From positions 1 to 36,658 of the forward strand of contig VEPA01000001.1 in assembly GCA_012026675.1 (NCBI GenBank): a stretch of DNA of 36,658 bases, written 5' to 3'. Shown here piece after piece: positions 35,833 to 36,658 of the stretch. The notes below the pieces were generated by a model. The model worked only from the letters and a program-made list of their open reading frames with translations, did not search any database and was not told the DNA's origin. This DNA comes from Betaproteobacteria bacterium. Its GTDB lineage: Bacteria; Pseudomonadota; Gammaproteobacteria; Burkholderiales; Rhodocyclaceae. The position numbers and the translations under genes were made by a program. The first letter of the stretch is position 1. Each line of letters opens with the position of its first letter.

Positions 35833-36658
35833 TTACTTGTTGCCCGCGGCTGCGGCCGCCTGCGCAGCGACTTCGGCGGCGAAGTCATTCACCTTCTTCT
35901 CGATGCCCTCGCCGACGATGAACAGGGTAAAGCCGGCCACGGAAGCGCCCCGGGCCTTCAGCAGCTGCTCGATGGTCTGCTTGCCGTCCTCGGCCTTGAC
36001 GAAGACCTGACCCAGCAGGGTCACATCCTTCAGGTACTTCTGCACCGTGCCTTCAGCGATCTTTTCCAGCATGGCTTCCGGCTTGCCGGCTTCGCGCGCC
36101 TTTTCGATCGCGATGCGGCGCTCCATGTCCAGCAACTCGGCGGGCACGCCCGACGAATCCAGCGACTTCGGCTTCGACGCGGCAATGTGCATCGCCAGGT
36201 CCTTGGCCAGTTGTTCGTCGCCGCCGACCACGTCGACCAGCACGCCGAGCTTCGAGCCGCCGTGGATATAGGAAGCCAGCTTGCCCTTGGCGGCGACGCG
36301 AACGAAGCGGCGGATACTCATGTTCTCGCCGATCTTGCCCACCAGCGCGGTGCGGGTCGATTCGACCGTGCCCTCGCCCAGCGGCAAGGCCGACAGGGCG
36401 GCGACATCGGCCGGATTCTTTTCCGCCACCAGCCGCGCGCAGTCGGCAGCCAGCTTGAGAAACTCGTCGTTCTTGGCGACGAAGGCGGTCTCGCTGTTGA
36501 TCTCGAATATGCTGCCCAGCTTGCCGTCGGCGGCGACGTGGATCGCCACCACGCCCTCCGCGGCAATGCGGGCGGCGGCCTTGCTGGCCTTGTTGCCCAG
36601 CTTGACGCGCAGGATTTCCTCGGCCTTCGCCATGTCGCCGGCCGCTTCGGTCAGCGCC
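35833..36658 (-). CDS. tsf: Elongation factor Ts, 5' end missing at the right edge; TDFV motif reads TAFV
   Basis: EF-Ts regenerates EF-Tu-GTP by nucleotide exchange. 275 codons are visible. The first residues read [21 protein letters not shown], from the N-terminal helical domain; about 20-25 residues, including the start, lie outside. In other EF-Ts the core exchange motif is TDFV, whose Asp80 and Phe81 (E. coli numbers) press into EF-Tu near the Mg site. Here it is [10 protein letters not shown], codons ACC GCC TTC, with Ala in place of Asp at 36484-36486. The rest of the core, [11 protein letters not shown], and the length are normal for betaproteobacteria. An in-frame ATG at 36633 is internal, not the start. 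Confidence 0.95.
   Translation of the reverse strand, partial: ALTEAAGDMAKAEEILRVKLGNKASKAAARIAAEGVVAIHVAADGKLGSIFEINSETAFVAKNDEFLKLAADCARLVAEKNPADVAALSALPLGEGTVESTRTALVGKIGENMSIRRFVRVAAKGKLASYIHGGSKLGVLVDVVGGDEQLAKDLAMHIAASKPKSLDSSGVPAELLDMERRIAIEKAREAGKPEAMLEKIAEGTVQKYLKDVTLLGQVFVKAEDGKQTIEQLLKARGASVAGFTLFIVGEGIEKKVNDFAAEVAAQAAAAAGNK

Noticed and set aside
36318-36633. ATG at 36633 as the start of EF-Ts
   Set aside because: The codons upstream to the window edge encode ALTEAAGD, the conserved N-terminal helix of EF-Ts, so the gene is truncated by the window.
1-36658. Mobile elements, CRISPR, prophage or defence island
   Set aside because: No transposase, integrase, direct-repeat array, att-like repeats or restriction-type genes were found; nearly all genes are conserved core genes.

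Overview
The window is GC-rich chromosomal DNA from a Gram-negative bacterium. It looks like a betaproteobacterium, probably of the Rhodocyclales or a related order. This rests on gene order (rpsB-side tsf-pyrH-frr-uppS-cdsA-dxr-rseP-bamA-skp-lpxD-fabZ-lpxA-lpxB-rnhB, and an alr-radA block divergent from lplT), on lipid A and BAM genes, and on a homodimeric NAD-type isocitrate dehydrogenase. The genus call is inference; no rRNA is present. I count 34 protein genes. Two run off the window (purL at the left edge, tsf at the right edge). I found no tRNA, rRNA, CRISPR array, insertion sequence or prophage.

Layout. 1-6077: purL (partial, minus), a divergent CnoX-type thioredoxin-TPR chaperone gene, then two minus-strand genes, a c-type-heme/PAS/GGDEF membrane diguanylate cyclase and icd. 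6302-10139: a plus-strand three-gene operon with 4-bp overlaps, encoding a RavA-like MoxR AAA+ ATPase, a ViaA-like VWA protein and a DUF4213/DUF364 protein. 10167-16071: a minus-strand block read lysR, alr, radA, then a YbbP-like FtsX-family permease. 16320-17585: lplT, divergent from lysR. 17597-20374: minus-strand overlapping genes read tsaB, rimI, type-4 uracil-DNA glycosylase, CDF metal transporter. 20402-21720: nfeD and qmcA (SPFH), minus. 22054-22350: hupB with a clear intrinsic terminator. 22500-36658: one long minus-strand supercluster joining translation (tsf, frr), UMP kinase, undecaprenyl and isoprenoid synthesis (uppS, dxr), phospholipid synthesis (cdsA), the site-2 protease RseP, outer-membrane assembly (bamA, skp) and lipid A/fatty acid synthesis (lpxD, fabZ, lpxA, lpxB), ending in rnhB and a SpoU-family RNA methyltransferase.

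How they work together. The right 14 kb builds the envelope: isoprenoid carrier, CDP-diacylglycerol, lipid A and the machinery that folds outer-membrane proteins. The centre combines peptidoglycan precursor supply (alr), lysophospholipid re-import (lplT), DNA repair (radA, udg) and tRNA t6A synthesis (tsaB).

The best candidate for a little-described system is the ravA-viaA-DUF364 operon. It pairs a MoxR ATPase and a VWA partner with a protein of the family named for putative heavy-metal chelation, and its ViaA has lost a MIDAS aspartate. Other points worth checking are an EF-Ts whose TDFV motif reads TAFV, an approximately 82-nt nested inverted-repeat element between hupB and the methyltransferase gene, a heme-c diguanylate cyclase, and an LpxA with Val at the acyl-chain ruler position.
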